Source of the DNA: Aurantiochytrium sp. KH105 | Taxonomy: Eukaryota > Sar > Bigyra > Thraustochytrida > Thraustochytriidae | Assembly: GCA_003116975.1 (NCBI GenBank) | Contig: BGKB01000001.1 | Span: 62,001 to 126,000, forward strand | DNA: 64,000 nucleotides | Direction of reading: 5' to 3' | Shown: piece after piece, positions 1-9,557 of the stretch | Layout: every line of letters begins with the position of its first letter | Numbering within the stretch: the stretch's first letter is position 1 | The notes under the pieces: generated by a model | The model's input: only the letters and a program-made list of their open reading frames with translations | What the model was told of the DNA's origin: nothing | Database searches by the model: none | Position numbers and translations under genes: made by a program

Positions 1-1064
1 TGCTTAAAGACGTACTTGCCGCCGGGAATTTCGATATACTGGGCAAGTCCAGCGAGACCTCGCAGAATTTCTAATGGAATTGATTTGAAGAGGACGAGTT
101 CGCGTAGCTCGGCGCAAATGTTCTCGATATTTTCGCCGTGTCTTGTCCGCACGTCGCTATTAAGGAGAGCTGCCAACGCCGACCTGCCGACTTTGCTCTG
201 ACCCATCGCTGCAAGCTTCTTGTATTCCTCGGCAGCATTGCACGATTTGAGCTCGAAGAGCCGTGCTGTCCTGCGCTTGTTTGCGCGCATGTGCCGATGC
301 ACCGCGGCGCGTTCGTAGTCACTCATCGCTTGTGCAAAGTGCCCGAGCTTTCTGTGCAAGAGTGCGCGGTTTCCCAGGTATTCGGCAGAGTGCGCTGCGT
401 CGCGAGCAATGGCAGCATCAAGATCAGCAATGGCTGCTTTATAGTTGCCTAAGCGAGCGTGCATTTCAGATCGATTGAAGTATGCGGGCCCGTTGTGGGG
501 CATCGCACGAATGGCCGCCGTATAGTCTGCCAGCGCATGCTCATCCCTTCCAAGGTGCGCTTCGGCAAAAGCTTTGCAAAAGTGCGCCTTGAAGGCCTCG
601 GATCTTGTCAGATGGGCAGATCCTGAAGCCAAGGCGCTGGATAGTCTTTTTGTCTCCTTTTCCCAGTAGTTGGCCGTTCGGTGAGCACCCTCTCGAGCGG
701 AGAGGTCGCCCGCGTGCGACCCAAAGATCTCCATTGACTTGGTTTGCAGCAGCCATGGAAAGTCTCGCGTGGCCTGTGCGTCGCCCGTGACCTTTGAGCC
801 GGTTCCTTTTGGTTTTCGGAGCGCAAGCTTTTTCATTTGGAGCTTCTTGACAGCTCTGCTGTCTTTGTCGCCCGCAGAGTTAGGCTTGTCTTCATGGTCT
901 AGAACGCTCGAGGCCGAGACGACTGGCAAGACTTTCGCAGATTGAATTGCGCTAACAAGCACCTTTCCTTGCGTCACTCTGCTTGGTTTTTCCGCCGCAT
1001 GCTTGTTCAATTGCGCGAAGAGCGAGTCAACAGAGCTCCGTCGCGGACCCCTCCCCTCGGGCAT
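1..1064 (-). CDS. TPR plus cyclic-nucleotide-binding domain protein, cut by the left edge
   Basis: The minus-strand frame is open from the left edge past position 1300. The best in-frame ATG is at 1064 (start MPEGRGPRRSS), giving about 354 visible residues. Residues 1-110 are basic, Ser/Ala-rich and probably disordered. About residues 158-250 form TPR-like helix pairs with the spacing A-x-Y-x-N-R-S and GNRALLHRKLGHFAQAM. From about residue 316 the sequence (LRELVLFKSIPLEILRGLAG, then IPGGKYVFK) matches the opening of a CNB domain: the helix before the beta barrel and the first strands. The phosphate-binding cassette lies outside the window, so ligand binding cannot be judged. Known CNB proteins include PKA regulatory subunits and EPACs; a TPR front end is not typical of those. 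The start is inferred, since the frame stays open upstream. Confidence 0.7.
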   Translation of the reverse strand, partial: MPEGRGPRRSSVDSLFAQLNKHAAEKPSRVTQGKVLVSAIQSAKVLPVVSASSVLDHEDKPNSAGDKDSRAVKKLQMKKLALRKPKGTGSKVTGDAQATRDFPWLLQTKSMEIFGSHAGDLSAREGAHRTANYWEKETKRLSSALASGSAHLTRSEAFKAHFCKAFAEAHLGRDEHALADYTAAIRAMPHNGPAYFNRSEMHARLGNYKAAIADLDAAIARDAAHSAEYLGNRALLHRKLGHFAQAMSDYERAAVHRHMRANKRRTARLFELKSCNAAEEYKKLAAMGQSKVGRSALAALLNSDVRTRHGENIENICAELRELVLFKSIPLEILRGLAGLAQYIEIPGGKYVFK

Positions 1065-1514
1065 CTTTGCGGTGAGCCAGCCAGTCAACCGAGCTGGCTT
1101 CCGCTGCTGACTCTTCTGTCCAGCGAGACGAAGCGGATCGACAGGCACGCCGCAATGGCAGAACAAAATGCCGTCCACCTGCAAGCTGTCGCGTCGCGTA
1201 CGGCTTTCCCTCGACCACGCTTCAAGCTGTCTCCGAAGGAGCCCGCGCCGCCATGTTCCAAAGTTCTCGCGAAAAAACCAACACACAAGAAAGAAAGGTG
1301 TGTACTCTGATGTTCTCGCGGGTTTCCACACATGCGAGACTGTGGTTATGGAGCAAGGAGCAAGAGAGAGCATAGCTGGGGACGATGAACGATTCCTTGT
1401 TGTGTGCGCAGAGTAATTCGCTGTTGCGAGCGCACGTAGAATTTTATTTGAAACAGAACAAAAAAATCTCGATTCTCAACTTTTTCATTTCTTCCTCCGA
1501 GTCCTTAACAGACG
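1065..1514. other. Intergenic spacer between two minus-strand genes
   Basis: It holds the 3' flank of the 1023-residue gene and the upstream region of the TPR/CNB gene. The stretch 1425-1500 is A/T-richer with an A6 run and may carry the transcript end. I see no convincing gene. The TPR/CNB frame stays open through much of it, so a longer N-terminus cannot be excluded. Confidence 0.5.
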
Positions 1515-4500
1515 CTATGATTCAGGTGCGCGACGAGCGCGTGAGAAGTCCGCAAGGCCTAACTTGACCGGGGTGGCTGCATTCGACAGGAGACTTGGCA
1601 CCGTGTCTGGCTCAAGAGTGTCCACAACGAATCGCGCGAGCTCTTCGCTGGTGGCGCAAGAATCCGGAGCATTTTCGAGCACAACCGACATGGGCACCTC
1701 AACCTTTTGTGAGAGGCTCGCTCGTGGGTTGAAGACAGTAAGAATCATATCCTCACCGCTCATATCAACGGCAACCATCATCCTTTCACCGCCAATATGC
1801 ACGGCGGTGCGAAGGACGCGGCCGAGGTTGGAAGGCGTTGCAACAAGAGCGCGATCCCGTGCTTCCCACGCTGCATCGAGACTTGTACCTTGGTCAATGC
1901 ATTCACCCGCAAGCTCCGCAGACTTGGCAAGCCCGACGGCTTGATTGAGGGGTGCCGGGTTATCGAGTTGAGACTGCACATGCTCGAGGGTCTTGAGCAG
2001 AAATTCGCGGTGCTCAGCCGCACTCTGGGACTCCCGCGATGCCGGACGGTCCTCGCGAGAACCAGGACGACGGTCGTCATAGTTGCCGTCGACAGTAGGC
2101 ATCTGGTCCGCGGCTCTTGAGCGAGGGCTTCGCTTCCGACCCGCCATGAGGGGCTTGCCACTGACCTGTGGCTGGACATAAGGGCTGCTCCAATCCACGC
2201 TCTTAAGATCGCGCGGGCTTAAGAGCTTGGACACGAAGGCCTGCGTAGACGATCGTCTTGCACCACCTCCAGAGCCAGGAAGTGCAGCGCTACGACCGTT
2301 GCTTCGTTTAGATTTACGCGGTTGAGGTGCAGACTTGATGTCGCTGGTGAGCGCCGCTTCTGTGATGTGAACCTTGGCCTGCGCAGAGATCATGTGCGCA
2401 AGAGGATGGCCGTGCTCCAGGTTCGGGTTGCGGTAGAGATCTCGGAAAAAGGAATTCTCGCGCTCACGCAATTCCTGCTGAAATTCGCTTGGGAGATCGG
2501 AAACCTCCTCAAGGGTTGTGGCGCTCAAACCTCCCGTGTCCCTTGAGAGTTGAGCCTCCGCAAGCTCGGACTCGCGCTTCTGAAGCGCTTCAAGCACAGG
2601 TTCCGATTTGCAGACTGCGATAGAGGCGAGGCTCTTTTCGTCAATTCGCGGAGGCATCGATGGACCCGCCATTTTTGCAAGTCTGGTGCCTGGGTTCGCA
2701 CCCGATGCCATGAATTGTTGCGCTTGACGCTTTCGCTCGCGCTCTTTACGTCTCTGGTCCTTGCGCTCGCGCCGTTGTCGTGTCGTGCGCTCAATGTGCT
2801 CTGCCTGGGCGCGGACATTCTTGGCATGAAGCCGATGGGCTCGAATTTCAGGGTCCTCGTTGGCGGTCCCCGTGAGTTCGTCAAACTGCCGCTGCAGCTC
2901 CTTGGCGAAGATGTCTTGCTTGGCAGCACTTGCTACCTGCGCAAACACGAGGTAGCAGTCCTCGCACACTGCGCTCGTCTTGTAGAGAAACATAGGATCT
3001 TTGCGGTATCGGCGATAGTCAGTGCAAGCGAGATGCGGATGGGCTTCGCGGATAATGGGAGGAATTTCAATGTCTTCCTGAGCGATGACGACCTTGGAGC
3101 GGTCTTTGGCGGTTCGAATGACTTCTCTCAAGTCTTCCAAAGGACCCAGACCGATGTTGCCCACAACGCGGACGAGCTCTCTTGAAGGGGGCCACTCGAT
3201 CTGCAAACCCGACTGAGGTCGACGGTTGCGCCTGGACGCGCTCTCTTTCTTCTTCTCGAGAGCTGCATCATGTGCTTCATCCTCGTCGTCGTCGCCATCG
3301 CTGCAGCCATCTTCATCTCCGCTGTCTTGATTGCTGCTGTTGCCTCGTTTCTCGCGGGAAGAAACTCGGCGATGGGACCTGGCGCATGCATTATTTGCGG
3401 CCAGAATGGTCATGAACTGCTCGAAATGCGCCACAATCGTCTTGTACGGAACACGATAAAACCGATCCATAAGCACACTTCCCCGGCAACTGCGGCAGGT
3501 GCTCGTTTGAATTGCGACGACATTTTCCGACAAGTTCGCGTGGGGCCCATCCCGGTCGCTGCTCTTGGCGATACGGCCATCGAACCCGCTCGAGGATTCC
3601 GGCGGGCGGATCTCGTCCAGAGGGAGATGCGTGCCAGCGGCGCGGCTCGCCTGATTGGTGCTGAACGCCCGCTGCACAACCTCGGGCACTTCGCAATGTG
3701 GCAAGAGGCTGACGGGTCCCTTTGAACTCGGGACGATTTGCCTTCGAGGGGGCATTCCAAACGACGAAAGCGAGCTGACCGAAGACGCCGCCCCGACTCG
3801 TGATGCAGGCGCAACTAGTGATCCGGCATCTGCTGAAGCCGACGCAGGAAAGCTTTGCGCAAGGCGCAATGACGAGCACCAGAGGAGCCACACGCGATCG
3901 TTGCCATCCACCTTGAAGTTAGCTGCCATACGCGAAATACTAAATTTGCGGAAAGATACCTCTGCAACGTGGTTGACAATATCCTCGCAGACGCGCTGGA
4001 TTGCCAGGGGGAGATGCGCGCCTCGCACAGGCGCCGCGCGACTGTAGTGGTCCGGTCCTTCATAAGTCACGGCCCGTTCGTAGAGGCTGTACTTGGCGTC
4101 GGTAAGGTGGCGCATATTTTCTCTGCGCTCAAGCAATAGAATTTTGGGTGACCACGCGCCGCGAATGACCATATTGCGCGTTCCCTTGGGCTCTATGAAC
4201 TTCTGCAAAATGCCATTGTCGACCTTTTCGCGCTTGTACAAAAAGTCGCGAAGGGTTTGCCGATCGAAATACTCGATGGTCGTTTTGCCCGACTCTGCAT
4301 TTGTACTCAAATAGCAGGCAACAATGTCAGAAGCCAAGGAGTTGCGCGTGAATGTCTCCTCGATGCGGATATTGCTCAAATTGTACCTCGATTTCTTCTT
4401 GATGTGTCCAGATCTGCTCGTAAAGTACCACGTTGCCGGCTGTCGAAACTCGTAGATGACCGTGTCTGGTATGTTAATCTTTGGACCGCAGTCGAGCTCA

Positions 4501-4586
4501 TCACGAGTCCAGAGAAAGTGATACAAGTTTTTGATTACGCCGTCGCCTTCGAGTGGCAGCCGCGTTAGCGACACACCAGACGTCAT
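1515..4586 (-). CDS. Large conserved-looking protein of unknown function, 1023 aa
   Basis: A single ORF opening with ATG at 4586 (MTSGVSLTRLPL). I do not recognise the family. Residues 1-240 look like a folded module rich in aromatic and charged residues, with anchors KNLYHFLWTRDEL, QPATWYF, SRYNLSNIRIEETF and DGNDRVWLLWCSSLRL. About residues 240-340 are Ser/Pro/Ala-rich and disordered. A TCRSC cysteine pair near 370 and a CEDC pair near 550 could bind metal together. Between them lies an acidic run (SGDEDGCSDGDDDEDEAHD). Residues 590-650 are a very basic R/K/E-rich helix, probably coiled coil or nucleic-acid binding. The C-terminus has a compact hydrophobic segment (GGERMMVAVDMSGEDMILTV) that resembles a small beta domain. 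No TM segment or signal peptide is visible. The mix of folded ends and disordered charged middle suggests a scaffold. Confidence 0.8.
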   Translation of the reverse strand: MTSGVSLTRLPLEGDGVIKNLYHFLWTRDELDCGPKINIPDTVIYEFRQPATWYFTSRSGHIKKKSRYNLSNIRIEETFTRNSLASDIVACYLSTNAESGKTTIEYFDRQTLRDFLYKREKVDNGILQKFIEPKGTRNMVIRGAWSPKILLLERRENMRHLTDAKYSLYERAVTYEGPDHYSRAAPVRGAHLPLAIQRVCEDIVNHVAEVSFRKFSISRMAANFKVDGNDRVWLLWCSSLRLAQSFPASASADAGSLVAPASRVGAASSVSSLSSFGMPPRRQIVPSSKGPVSLLPHCEVPEVVQRAFSTNQASRAAGTHLPLDEIRPPESSSGFDGRIAKSSDRDGPHANLSENVVAIQTSTCRSCRGSVLMDRFYRVPYKTIVAHFEQFMTILAANNACARSHRRVSSREKRGNSSNQDSGDEDGCSDGDDDEDEAHDAALEKKKESASRRNRRPQSGLQIEWPPSRELVRVVGNIGLGPLEDLREVIRTAKDRSKVVIAQEDIEIPPIIREAHPHLACTDYRRYRKDPMFLYKTSAVCEDCYLVFAQVASAAKQDIFAKELQRQFDELTGTANEDPEIRAHRLHAKNVRAQAEHIERTTRQRRERKDQRRKERERKRQAQQFMASGANPGTRLAKMAGPSMPPRIDEKSLASIAVCKSEPVLEALQKRESELAEAQLSRDTGGLSATTLEEVSDLPSEFQQELRERENSFFRDLYRNPNLEHGHPLAHMISAQAKVHITEAALTSDIKSAPQPRKSKRSNGRSAALPGSGGGARRSSTQAFVSKLLSPRDLKSVDWSSPYVQPQVSGKPLMAGRKRSPRSRAADQMPTVDGNYDDRRPGSREDRPASRESQSAAEHREFLLKTLEHVQSQLDNPAPLNQAVGLAKSAELAGECIDQGTSLDAAWEARDRALVATPSNLGRVLRTAVHIGGERMMVAVDMSGEDMILTVFNPRASLSQKVEVPMSVVLENAPDSCATSEELARFVVDTLEPDTVPSLLSNAATPVKLGLADFSRARRAPES

Positions 4587-5260
4587 AGCTTATTACGAAC
4601 GCACGCCACGTACGCTCACACGTACACACGCACGCAGAGACGCAGACCCTCGGAGGCGCCGCGTTCGCCTCCGCGCCTCTGTGCGCGCTACCCGAGCTTT
4701 GGCCAGACTTCGATGTCAAGACGCGTTCCGTCTCGCGTTCGACGTGCGAGCCGTCTCTGCTGGCACGCCTCGTGCTTCACCCCCAATCTATCTCAAAGAT
4801 GCGTGAGATATACAGGCAGCTTCGACGGACTGACTGATTAACTGACTGGCTGACTCACTATCTCCCAGAGTGATTCATGGACTCTTGTCGAAGTTGCCGC
4901 AACCCAAAATCGCGTAACGGATCGTTCATCTTGAGTTTCCATTCCAAATATTTTTCTTACAAGACTTGCTAAAATCAAATGCATCTTTGGTTTATGTGAT
5001 TTTCTGGATCTGGTAAGAACAAGATCGAGGCAGGGCCAACTAGCGCTCTTTTACAGAGGTCCAAGCAAGCAAGCAAGCAAGCAAGCAAGGAGCCCACCAG
5101 ACCATCAAGGCGTGAAGCGCACAGCGTTGATCTGGCCTTGGCTCGCCAGCCGCCGTTGCCAACCAATACTCTGCGCTCGCACGCGAGGCAGAAAGGCACT
5201 GCTCGTGGACGCGGAGTCAGCCAGCCAGCGAGCCAGCCAGGCGAAGACGAGCGTAGTAGC
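4587..5260. promoter_or_regulatory. Divergent intergenic region, shared upstream of the 1023-aa gene and the first six-TM gene
   Basis: The two flanking genes are transcribed away from each other. The region contains runs built from ACTG/GACT words near 4826-4860 and a (CAAG)7 tract at 5062-5089. I see no clear TATA box. The frame of the six-TM gene is open upstream of its first ATG, but no upstream ATG exists there. Confidence 0.5.
5062..5089. repeat. (CAAG)7 microsatellite
   Basis: Seven perfect CAAG units. The same unit recurs in other intergenic regions of the window (9454-9473, 38742-38757, 56907-56950), always outside coding sequence. Confidence 0.95.
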
Positions 5261-6745
5261 ATGCTCGGGAATGGAAATGAGCGAGGGGACGGACGGCCCG
5301 AAGCCCAGGGCTCGGCCGACCAGCACAACTCCGACGACAGCAACAGCTACATGAACAAAAACAACAACAACGAGGAGGATGCTAGCACGAAGCACGACGA
5401 GCTCCAGGGCTTTGATGTAGAGAGCAATCGCGCGGACGCAAAGCGGAAGAAGTCTGTATGGTCGCGCGATTCCACGAGATCGTGGCATAGCGGCGCCGGC
5501 TCGCGACGCCCGCTGGACAAGGTGCTCCATGAGCAGCCGCATCCACTGCGCCACGTACATAATCTACACAATTTGAGGGAGAACATTACGAGTCTTCAGC
5601 GGACCGGTGACAACGAAATCGTCTTTTACCCCGGCGAGTTTGATGGCGAACTGGTGTGGCACACGCGGCACCACCGCAAGAATCGTTTTCCAATGATCGA
5701 GGCGCACACAGACGAAACATTTATCCAGCGCACCACCTTGAACCTTGTCAACGTGGAGATTGACAACGTATCATGGTGGGTTGCGCATGTCTTTACGTGG
5801 GGTTCCGTCCTCTGGGTCGTAAACGCAGTGTACTTGATGTGGCCCGTGGAGAACGAGAAGGAAAACCTAGTCATCACTGCTATAACGGCCTTTTTCGGAG
5901 GGTTTGTCTTTGAGTTTGGAGCATACTTTGCCGTATTGGAGGCAATTAACCCACGACGCCACCTAGAATTCGGATACAGGGTTGCTCACATTGGCAAGAG
6001 CCCGATTCACGGCAACTCAAAGCAAATGCTACATTTGTTTCCCCACGTTGAAAATGAGCGCAAGAACTGGCGCTGGTTTGCCCTTGAATTTGGCGACACG
6101 GGAAAGTGCGCTGCAAGTGTGCAATTCGTCGGGGCGACCTTCTTCTTAGTTGCGGTGACGCTGGCGCTGCCGAACGCGAGTGCCAGCGACATTCTCATTC
6201 CTTCGACCCACTTTGTGGTGCAAGACATTTTCGTATGGGGCTTTCAGGTCCTCGGCTCCCTTTGCTTTTTGTACGCAGGAATTATTCTGATGCGCGAGTG
6301 TCAATATGCGTGGTACATGCCCAACCTAGGCTCGCTCGGCTGGCACGCTAACTTTTGGAACACGATTGGAGCGCTCGGTTTTCTTTTTTGCGCCATCTTT
6401 GGGTTTCTCGACAACGTAAACGGGCGTACCGTGTGCTGCCAGTTCTACGGCACATATCTATCGACATTTTGGGGCTCAATCGGCTTCCTCAATGGCTCAA
6501 TTCTCATGGTCATTGAAGTTGCCAATAAGCACCCGTACCCGACTCCTTCATTTTTGCGGGTTTTCACGACTCCTACTGCCCAGGCAGCCGAGAAAAAGGC
6601 TAGACGCGAGGCGGCCAAAGCGCGCACAGAAAAGACTGGGGCTGATGGCGCGCTCGCCAAGGACTCGTCCTCATCGTCGAGCGCTAGCGCCAGTACCAAC
6701 GAAGGCTTGAAGAATCTCTCCAGACCCGAGTCTTGTCCTGTTTAA
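5261..6745 (+). CDS. Six-TM integral membrane protein, tandem paralogue A, 494 aa
   Basis: The first in-frame ATG is at 5261 (MLGNGNERGDG). The N-terminal ~115 residues are polar and Asn/Asp-rich. A conserved pre-membrane block follows (DNEIVFYPGEFDGELVWHTR, RHHRKNRFPM). Six hydrophobic segments are visible: SWWVAHVFTWGSVLWVV; ITAFFGGFVFEFGAYFAVLE; SVQFVGATFFLVAVTLAL; FQVLGSLCFLYAGIILM; NFWNTIGALGFLFCAIFGFL; and GSIGFLNGSILMVIEVANK. Motifs such as NPRRHLEFGY, QYAWYMPNLGSLGWH and DNVNGRTVCCQFYGT lie in loops. The tail is Ser/Ala/Lys-rich and hydrophilic. It resembles uncharacterised 'integral membrane protein' families known from fungi and protists; no transport or enzyme signature is evident. 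It is followed by a paralogue in the same orientation, so the pair arose by tandem duplication. Confidence 0.85.
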   Translation: MLGNGNERGDGRPEAQGSADQHNSDDSNSYMNKNNNNEEDASTKHDELQGFDVESNRADAKRKKSVWSRDSTRSWHSGAGSRRPLDKVLHEQPHPLRHVHNLHNLRENITSLQRTGDNEIVFYPGEFDGELVWHTRHHRKNRFPMIEAHTDETFIQRTTLNLVNVEIDNVSWWVAHVFTWGSVLWVVNAVYLMWPVENEKENLVITAITAFFGGFVFEFGAYFAVLEAINPRRHLEFGYRVAHIGKSPIHGNSKQMLHLFPHVENERKNWRWFALEFGDTGKCAASVQFVGATFFLVAVTLALPNASASDILIPSTHFVVQDIFVWGFQVLGSLCFLYAGIILMRECQYAWYMPNLGSLGWHANFWNTIGALGFLFCAIFGFLDNVNGRTVCCQFYGTYLSTFWGSIGFLNGSILMVIEVANKHPYPTPSFLRVFTTPTAQAAEKKARREAAKARTEKTGADGALAKDSSSSSSASASTNEGLKNLSRPESCPV

Positions 6746-7703
6746 GGCAGCCAAATAGCCAGTCAAAAGTAGAATTGTTTAGATGAACAACCAAATAAAG
6801 ATCACGACATGTGCGCGGTCAAGCGTCAGCATGAGTAACAGCAAAGGCTCGAAGGATCCTTTCGAAACCCTCGAGACTTTGCGCTCTTTGAGCCAGCCAG
6901 CCTGGAAGAGGTAGTGATTAAACATCAGCACGGTCAGAAGATGATTCAAGGTTTCGGCACTACAGGGCTTGCTATGAACCGGCGAGGCTCGCTGCCGCCG
7001 CCTTCAGCATTCCCTTTCTCTCTCGCTCTCTCTCCCCCACCCTCGCCCTCCCCACTTTACAAGGTGCAGCTGCAGCATTTTCCACCAGCTGCAGCTGCAG
7101 CTGCTGCTTCCGGCTACGGGCTACGGCTTCGGGACTTCTCCGCCGCTGGTCGGCGTAGAATTCCGCACGCCTGCTGCTGCCTCCAAGTTGCCCTCAATCC
7201 TGCCGCCCTCACTCGGCATTTTGGACGGGCCAGGCACCGCTTTCGAGGCATCATGATATTTTAGAAGGCGATGTCTCTGCGCACAAGCACGCACGCACGC
7301 ACGCGCGCAGATGCACGCCGCCTTTTGCTGGTGGGAATCGCGAGTCGACCAGCTGCAGCTGTAACTGGGACGGGCACCTGCTAGCTGCGAGGGCGGGCTG
7401 ACTGCACTGGTTGGCCACGGTGGCTGGCCGTGAGTGAGCATGGATGAGTCGCCGAGGCTCTTGCGGCGACACCGCTGTGGTGGAGAGCGTCATGTCCCAC
7501 CGAAATACGGGGGGTTCAGGGACTGAGAGCGTGCGAAGAAAAAGGAGAAGAAGAGGAGGAGAAGGAGAAGGTGGAGATGGAGTGTCGCGGCCCGGTCGGG
7601 CGAGCAAATCGCCAAGAGCTCATCGCCAACGGTGTCGCAGCGCGAGTGCGAGTCGTGTGTTGCGGCCGTGATCGTCTCCGTCCGTGCTGCCGAGCCGGCC
7701 ACG
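6746..7703. other. Spacer between the tandem paralogues
   Basis: About 960 bases, serving as the 3' flank of paralogue A and the promoter of paralogue B. It has a CT-rich tract (about 7013-7056), clusters of CAGCTG (about 7065-7105 and again near 7351) and an ACGC-type repeat near 7288-7310. Open frames exist but are low complexity and lack homology I recognise. Confidence 0.5.
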
Positions 7704-9026
7704 ATGATTGGCCAAGATATAGAAGACGGGAGACAGCCTGCGCAGGCGTCGCCAACGAGAAGGAGGACACGGAGCTCGCCTCTGGGCGAGGACGGGCAAC
7801 GAGGACGCCGCGTTCCCGTGGAGACGGCAGAGGCGACGGCCAAGGGAGAGGGGAAAGACCTGAACTGTCTGCGACATGTCGAGAACCTCGATAAGCTGCC
7901 TTCAAAGGTCTCGCACCTGGAACAAAAGGGCGACAATGAGGTTGTGTTCTACCCTGATGACTTTGATGGCGAGCTCGTCTATCACTCGCGTCATCATCGC
8001 AAAAATCGGTTTCCCATGGTAAATAGCAAATCCAGCGAGACCTACGTGCAAAGACACCATTTACAGCTTCTCAGCTTTGACCCTGAGAATGTCTCATGGT
8101 GGGTCGCCCATACCTTTACGTGGGGTTCCGTACTCTTTGTTGTCCAAGGCTATTACCTTTTGTGGCCCATTGAAGATGATGAGAGAAGTCGCGTCCTGAC
8201 CGGCGTTCTTGGCTTTATCGGCGGTCTCCTCTTCGAAGTTGGCGCGTACGCTGCAGTGCTTGAGGCAATCAACCCACGTCCCAAGCTCGAATTCGGCTAC
8301 TACGTATCAGACATTAGCTACAAGAACTACAGGAACGTCCTGCACCTTGTCCCTCATGTAGAGACACGGCGCAAAAAGTGGAACTGGTTCGCTCTCAAGT
8401 TTGATGACGCAGGACAAAAAGCTGCCAGCGTGCAATTTATCGGTGCGACTTTTTATCTCATTGCAACGATCATGGAGCTCCCCATCTACAATGCGGAGAA
8501 CACAGTCATTCCCTCTGACCGGTTCATCCTCATAGATGTCTTTGTCTACGGATTTGAGGTCATCGGCTCGGTTTGTTTTCTGTACTCGCCAATTGTACTC
8601 ATGTTGGAAACGCAATATGCTTGGTACATGCCGAATTTCGGCTCGCTTGGTTGGCACATTAGCTTTTGGAACATGATTGGCGGTTGGGGTTTCATGTTGT
8701 GTTCAATTTTTGGCTTTCTGGACAACGTCAACGGTCGCACTATTTGCTGCCAGTTCTATGGCACTGACCTTTCCACCTTTTGGGGTTCGATTGCTTTTTT
8801 GCTTGCCTCGATTCTCCTTGCAATCGAGGTTGCAAACAAGCATCCTTTGCCAACGCCCAGCTTTCTCGTTCCTTTTACGCGTCCCACCAAGGATAAAAAG
8901 ACTCGTTCGAATCGAGGCGCCCGGCGGCAAAACAGTCTGGACAAGTATAAAGACACTCAGAGTACCTCTAATCCTGCTGCTCATAGCGATGGTAGCGACA
9001 GTATGTTTGCAGAAAAGATCGCATAA
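7704..9026 (+). CDS. Six-TM integral membrane protein, tandem paralogue B, 440 aa
   Basis: The ATG at 7704 (MIGQDIEDGRQP) is the first in the frame. By eye, more than half of core positions match paralogue A: GDNEVVFYP, FDGELVYHSRHHRKNRFPM, NVSWWVAHTFTWGSVLFVV, GGLLFEVGAYAAVLEAINPR, QYAWYMPNFGSLGWH, DNVNGRTICCQFYGT, and the terminal IEVANKHPLPTPSF. The same six hydrophobic segments are present in the same order. The N-terminal polar region is shorter and the C-terminal tail is unrelated to that of A. The two copies therefore keep one membrane core and differ in cytosolic ends. The molecular role is unknown, and no catalytic motif is visible. Confidence 0.85.
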   Translation: MIGQDIEDGRQPAQASPTRRRTRSSPLGEDGQRGRRVPVETAEATAKGEGKDLNCLRHVENLDKLPSKVSHLEQKGDNEVVFYPDDFDGELVYHSRHHRKNRFPMVNSKSSETYVQRHHLQLLSFDPENVSWWVAHTFTWGSVLFVVQGYYLLWPIEDDERSRVLTGVLGFIGGLLFEVGAYAAVLEAINPRPKLEFGYYVSDISYKNYRNVLHLVPHVETRRKKWNWFALKFDDAGQKAASVQFIGATFYLIATIMELPIYNAENTVIPSDRFILIDVFVYGFEVIGSVCFLYSPIVLMLETQYAWYMPNFGSLGWHISFWNMIGGWGFMLCSIFGFLDNVNGRTICCQFYGTDLSTFWGSIAFLLASILLAIEVANKHPLPTPSFLVPFTRPTKDKKTRSNRGARRQNSLDKYKDTQSTSNPAAHSDGSDSMFAEKIA

Positions 9027-9150
9027 ATAAGTAGAAGTGAAGAAGCGACATTGCAAGGAGCTGCTCGGCATTGGTGAAGCGTATTTCGAGGCGCAAGCGC
9101 TCCATGAATCGGGCTTCTATTTTTTTAAAAAAATTTTTTTAAAAAAAAAG

Positions 9151-9168
9151 GAGAATTTAAAAATTCTC
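9151..9168. repeat. Short A/T-rich inverted repeat
   Basis: Eight-base arms (GAGAATTT and AAATTCTC) with a 2-base spacer sit about 125 bases after the stop of paralogue B. The element directly follows long A and T runs. It could mark a transcript end, but this is inference. Confidence 0.6.
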
Positions 9169-9241
9169 TTCAGACGACAGTTGCTCAAAAAAAAATTCAA
9201 TTTGTGTTGTCTGCAAGAACAAACAATACATTTGTAGACTT

Positions 9242-9261
9242 CATCCATCCATCCATCCATC
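9242..9261. repeat. (CATC)5 microsatellite
   Basis: Five perfect CATC units in a convergent 3' intergenic region. Confidence 0.9.
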
Positions 9262-9453
9262 CATTCACCTTTCTTTTCTTTTCTTGTTTTTCGTTTTTAG
9301 ACTATTTATTACCAGAGACCTTTTCGTTGCGGTCCCCGGGAATGTGATAAAGCGCCATTGCCAAAAATCACCAAGAGCTAATCCATTTCCATCCCACAAC
9401 TTCCCTGTGTAGAAAGAAGCCGAGACTTTGACCTCATCTGTGACGCATGTGCG

Positions 9454-9473
9454 CAAGCAAGCAAGCAAGCAAG
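9454..9473. repeat. (CAAG)5 microsatellite
   Basis: Five CAAG units, the same unit as the tracts at 5062, 38742 and 56907. Confidence 0.9.
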
Positions 9474-9557
9474 TAAGCTGACCAGCGCGAATGCCGGCGA
9501 TTCTGGCGTCGGCCGGATCAAAAAGATCAAAACGACAATATCGGAAAGAGGGAATAA

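Larger units (their letters stand above)
9027..9557. other. Convergent 3' intergenic region with A/T hairpins
   Basis: It lies between two genes that end toward each other. It contains alternating T6/A7/T7/A9 runs (9121-9149), an inverted repeat at 9151-9168 (GAGAATTT / AAATTCTC, 2-base loop), (CATC)5 at 9242-9261 and (CAAG)5 at 9454-9473. Transcript ends for both genes are expected here. No gene is seen. Confidence 0.6.

Noticed and set aside
5138-5260. N-terminal extension of the first six-TM protein
   Set aside because: The frame is open but has no ATG before 5261, and the composition matches the repeat-rich leader. Similar upstream extensions of the genes at 7704, 13826, 19684, 22899, 32014 and, on the minus strand, 18148, 19203, 25522 and 53279 were dropped for the same reason.
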